A stretch of 17,161 nt of DNA from contig JAHHTR010000039.1 of assembly GCA_020024515.1 (NCBI GenBank), positions 1-17,161 of the forward strand. Direction: 5' to 3'. Position numbers and translations under genes: made by a program. This DNA comes from Angelakisella sp. GTDB taxonomy: Bacteria > Bacillota > Clostridia > Oscillospirales > Ruminococcaceae. This document shows positions 14,838-17,161 of the stretch, one piece after another. Positions within the stretch are counted from its first letter, which is position 1, and each line of letters starts with the position of its first letter. The notes beneath the pieces were generated by a model. That model had not been told where the DNA came from. It did no database searches and was given only the letters and a program-made list of their open reading frames with translations.

Positions 14838-17000
14838 ATGGAAAACAGAAAAGGTAGAGTAACTATACCGACAGATGTTGACGTAGTACCACAAACTCTT
14901 GAATTGATAGAAAAATGGGGAGCAGATGCGATTCGCGATTGTGATGGAACAAATTATCCGGAAGAATTAAAAAAGACAGATGCAAAAGTATATAGTACAT
15001 ACTATACAACAAGAAAAGACAACGAATGGGCAAAGGCAAATCCTGACGAAGTACAACAGTGCTATATTATGACAGGTTTCCATACAGCAACATCTGATAA
15101 ACTTGAAATAAACCTATTGCAAGGTATATCTGATGAATTAATAGAAGTTAATATTCGTGATGATATTAAACGTTGGTGGGAGGTAGTTGACAGAACTATC
15201 GGAGAGCCTATAAATCCCGATGATTTTGATTACGACGAAAATACAGGTAATGCAGTAATAAAGAATGCTGTTCCTTTCCACGATTATACAGTAAGCTTTC
15301 TTGCATATCTTATTTGGGATCCTGTTCACATGTATAATGCTGTTATCAACGATTGGCAAAACTTTGAACATCAGATTACTTTTGATGTTCGCCAACCTAA
15401 AACTCACAAATATTCTATGGAGAGGCTACGCAAATTTATTGCAGACAATCCCCATGTAGATGTAATTAGATACACAACATTTTTCCATCAATTTACACTT
15501 GTTTTTGATGAACTTAAAAGAGAAAAATATGTGGATTGGTATGGATATTCAGCTTCAGTAAGTCCATATATCCTTGAACAGTTTGAAAAAGAAGTTGGCT
15601 ACAAATTCCGTCCCGAATTTATCATTGATGAGGGTTATTATAATAATCAATACCGTATTCCGTCAAAAGAATTTAAAGACTTCCAAAAATTTCAAAGAAA
15701 AGAAGTTGCAAAACTTGCAAAAGAAATGACAGATATCACACACGAATGTGGCAAAGAGGCTATGATGTTCTTGGGTGACCATTGGATAGGCACAGAGCCA
15801 TTTATGGATGAATTTAAAACAATAGGACTTGATGCTGTTGTTGGCAGTGTCGGTAATGGTTCAACACTTAGACTTATAAGTGATATCGAAGGGGTAAAAT
15901 ATACAGAGGGTAGACTTTTGCCATATTTCTTCCCTGATACATTCCACGAGGGTGGTAATCCTGTAAAAGAGGCAAAGGAAAATTGGGTAACTGCAAGACG
16001 TGCAATTTTGCGTAAACCGATAGACAGAATAGGCTATGGCGGATATTTGAAACTTGCTTGCGATTTTCCTGAATTTATAAGTTATGTAGAGAGTGTTTGC
16101 AACGAATTTCGTGAACTTTATGAAAATATAAAAGGCACAACACCATATTGTGTAAAGAAAGTTGCGGTACTTAACTCTTGGGGCAAAATGCGTGCTTGGG
16201 GCTGTCACATGGTTCACCATGCTTTGTATCAAAAACAAAATTACAGCTATGCAGGTGTAATAGAGGCGCTTAGTGGTGCGGCTTTTGATGTAAATTTTAT
16301 TAGTTTTGATGATATAAAAGCGGATAAAAATATACTTAAAGATATTGATGTAATAATAAATGTAGGTGATGCTGATACAGCCCATACAGGTGGTTTTGAG
16401 TGGGAAAATCCTGTAATATCATCTGCAATAAAAGAATTTGTATATAATGGCGGTGGTTTTATAGGTATCGGCGAACCGTCGGGACACCAGTATCAAGGAC
16501 ACTATCTGCAACTTGCAAATGTACTCGGTGTAGAAAAAGAAACAGGTTTTACACTTAATTATGATAAATATAACTGGGAAGAAATCGGTAAGCACTTTAT
16601 CACAGAAGATTGCAAGGCAGATGTAGATTTTGGTGAGGGCAAAAAGAGTATCTATGCCTATGAGGGTACACAAATTCTTTCACAAAAAGATAAAGAAGTG
16701 CAAATGGCTGTCAATGGGTATGGAAAAGGACGCAGTGTATATATCAGCGGTCTGCCATACAGTTTTGAAAATTCACGTGTTCTATATAGAAGTATTTTGT
16801 GGAGTACACATGACGAAGAAAATTTACATAAATGGTTCAGTACAAACTATAATGTAGAAGTACATGCCTATGTTAAAAACAGAAAATACTGTGTTGTAAA
16901 TAATACATATGAACCACAAACAACAACAGTTTATCGTGGTGACGGTTCAAGTTTTGAAATTTCTCTTGAAGCGAACCAAATTCTATGGTACAATATTTAA
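14838..17000 (+). CDS. gnpA: GH112 beta-galactosyl disaccharide phosphorylase (galacto-N-biose/lacto-N-biose phosphorylase family)
   Basis: Cytosolic inverting phosphorylase that splits a beta-galactoside with inorganic phosphate into alpha-galactose-1-phosphate and the other sugar, classically Gal-beta-1,3-GalNAc or Gal-beta-1,3-GlcNAc from mucin or milk glycans. It has 720 residues, close to the 751 of the Bifidobacterium enzyme, and no signal peptide. The N-terminal barrel starts GRVTIPTDVD, with the substrate arginine in DAIRDCDGTNYPEE (Arg33). WDPVHMYN holds Asn167. FLGDHWIGTEPF holds the proposed general acid Asp314, matching Asp313 of the Bifidobacterium protein as I remember it. A glutamine-amidotransferase-like domain follows (about 440-640, with VINVGDADTAHTGG and GGGFIGIGEPSGHQYQG), and a beta domain closes the protein. 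AGGAG lies about 10 bases before the ATG. Clostridial relatives include a galactosyl-rhamnose phosphorylase, so the family is sure but the acceptor sugar is not. Confidence 0.93.
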   Translation: MENRKGRVTIPTDVDVVPQTLELIEKWGADAIRDCDGTNYPEELKKTDAKVYSTYYTTRKDNEWAKANPDEVQQCYIMTGFHTATSDKLEINLLQGISDELIEVNIRDDIKRWWEVVDRTIGEPINPDDFDYDENTGNAVIKNAVPFHDYTVSFLAYLIWDPVHMYNAVINDWQNFEHQITFDVRQPKTHKYSMERLRKFIADNPHVDVIRYTTFFHQFTLVFDELKREKYVDWYGYSASVSPYILEQFEKEVGYKFRPEFIIDEGYYNNQYRIPSKEFKDFQKFQRKEVAKLAKEMTDITHECGKEAMMFLGDHWIGTEPFMDEFKTIGLDAVVGSVGNGSTLRLISDIEGVKYTEGRLLPYFFPDTFHEGGNPVKEAKENWVTARRAILRKPIDRIGYGGYLKLACDFPEFISYVESVCNEFRELYENIKGTTPYCVKKVAVLNSWGKMRAWGCHMVHHALYQKQNYSYAGVIEALSGAAFDVNFISFDDIKADKNILKDIDVIINVGDADTAHTGGFEWENPVISSAIKEFVYNGGGFIGIGEPSGHQYQGHYLQLANVLGVEKETGFTLNYDKYNWEEIGKHFITEDCKADVDFGEGKKSIYAYEGTQILSQKDKEVQMAVNGYGKGRSVYISGLPYSFENSRVLYRSILWSTHDEENLHKWFSTNYNVEVHAYVKNRKYCVVNNTYEPQTTTVYRGDGSSFEISLEANQILWYNI

Positions 17001-17012
17001 ACAATTTACTGA

Positions 17013-17050
17013 TTAAGAAAATATCCCTGAATATAGGGGTATTTTCTTAA
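17013..17050 (+). terminator. Hairpin between the phosphorylase and nucleotidyltransferase genes
   Basis: Bases 17013-17028 pair with 17035-17050 over 16 bp with one G-T wobble and a 6-base loop. No T-run follows the stem; the T residues are within its 3' arm. It may terminate weakly, or serve as a 3' stabiliser that lowers expression of the next gene. Confidence 0.5.
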
Positions 17051-17103
17051 ATATTATATAAATATATATTGCATATGTATTTATAAAAAGGAGTGTTTTT
17101 AGT

Positions 17104-17161
17104 ATGAAGAAACCTATATTGGTAGTAATGGCAGCAGGAATGGGCAGTAGATACGGCGGAC
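17104..17161 (+). CDS. Sugar nucleotidyltransferase, 5' end only
   Basis: Cut by the window edge after 19 codons. The visible start, MKKPILVVMAAGMGSRYGG, is the nucleotide-binding signature (AAGxGSRxG) of NTP-transferase enzymes that join a sugar-1-phosphate to UTP or another NTP. AAAGGAG (17087-17093) is 10 bases before the ATG. Directly downstream of a phosphorylase that makes galactose-1-phosphate, a role in turning Gal-1-P or GlcNAc/GalNAc-1-P into a UDP-sugar is likely. The specificity and total length are not visible. Confidence 0.8.
   Translation, partial: MKKPILVVMAAGMGSRYGG

Noticed and set aside
15861..16385. A 174-residue minus-strand frame opposite the phosphorylase
   Set aside because: Composition (Ile/Tyr/Lys/Cys) is that of an antisense shadow; the plus-strand GH112 motifs run straight through it.
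1..17161. CRISPR arrays, tRNA genes, insertion sequences, riboswitches
   Set aside because: No regular repeat-spacer pattern, cloverleaf with a T-loop motif, transposase, or recognised riboswitch core was seen anywhere in the window.

Overview
The window comes from an AT-rich, low-GC Firmicute, most likely an anaerobic gut-type clostridium of the Lachnospirales/Clostridia kind. The evidence is the very AT-rich intergenic DNA, strong AAGGAG/GGAGG ribosome-binding sites, a spoVB-like flippase next to mazG and hup, and a GH112 phosphorylase operon. Species cannot be set from the sequence alone. The assignment rests on protein motifs and gene order read by eye; no database search was run.

Left block (1-4600), plus strand: lower glycolysis. 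pgk and tpiA are cotranscribed from a good sigma-A-type promoter and end at a strong terminator. A roughly 650 bp gap follows, holding the C-terminal remnant of an alpha/beta hydrolase, and then gpmI with its own promoter. Together these genes cover triose-P isomerisation, 1,3-BPG to 3-PG, and 3-PG to 2-PG. A hairpin lies on each side of pgk, and the two share GC-rich sequence blocks.

Middle block (4640-8760), plus strand: a small cysteine-rich acidic protein with one membrane anchor, then a spacer with a long imperfect hairpin, a DJ-1/PfpI protein, a MATE/MurJ-like lipid-linked sugar flippase of the SpoVB group with a TTG start, mazG and hup. mazG and hup are tightly packed and end in a strong terminator. 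Converging on them from the right is a minus-strand gene for an S1-domain RNA-binding protein.

Right block (9960-17161): a probable catabolic unit for a beta-galactosyl disaccharide (galacto-N-biose/lacto-N-biose class). A minus-strand AraC-family regulator is divergent from a lipoprotein substrate-binding gene, two CUT1-type permeases, a 58-residue two-helix membrane protein, and a cytoplasmic GH112 phosphorylase. The window ends 58 bases into a sugar-nucleotidyltransferase gene. The expected flow is import of the disaccharide, phosphorolysis to galactose-1-phosphate plus free sugar, and conversion of Gal-1-P by nucleotide-sugar enzymes encoded further right. No transporter ATPase is seen, so a shared one elsewhere is probably used. 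A perfect terminator between the binding-protein gene and the permeases should make the binding protein the most abundant product.

No tRNA, rRNA, CRISPR array, insertion sequence or phage gene was recognised. The points most worth a second look are the cysteine-rich anchored protein beside DJ-1, the long hairpin with a sequestered ribosome-binding site between them, the 58-residue membrane protein inside the transporter operon, and the true substrate of the GH112 enzyme.
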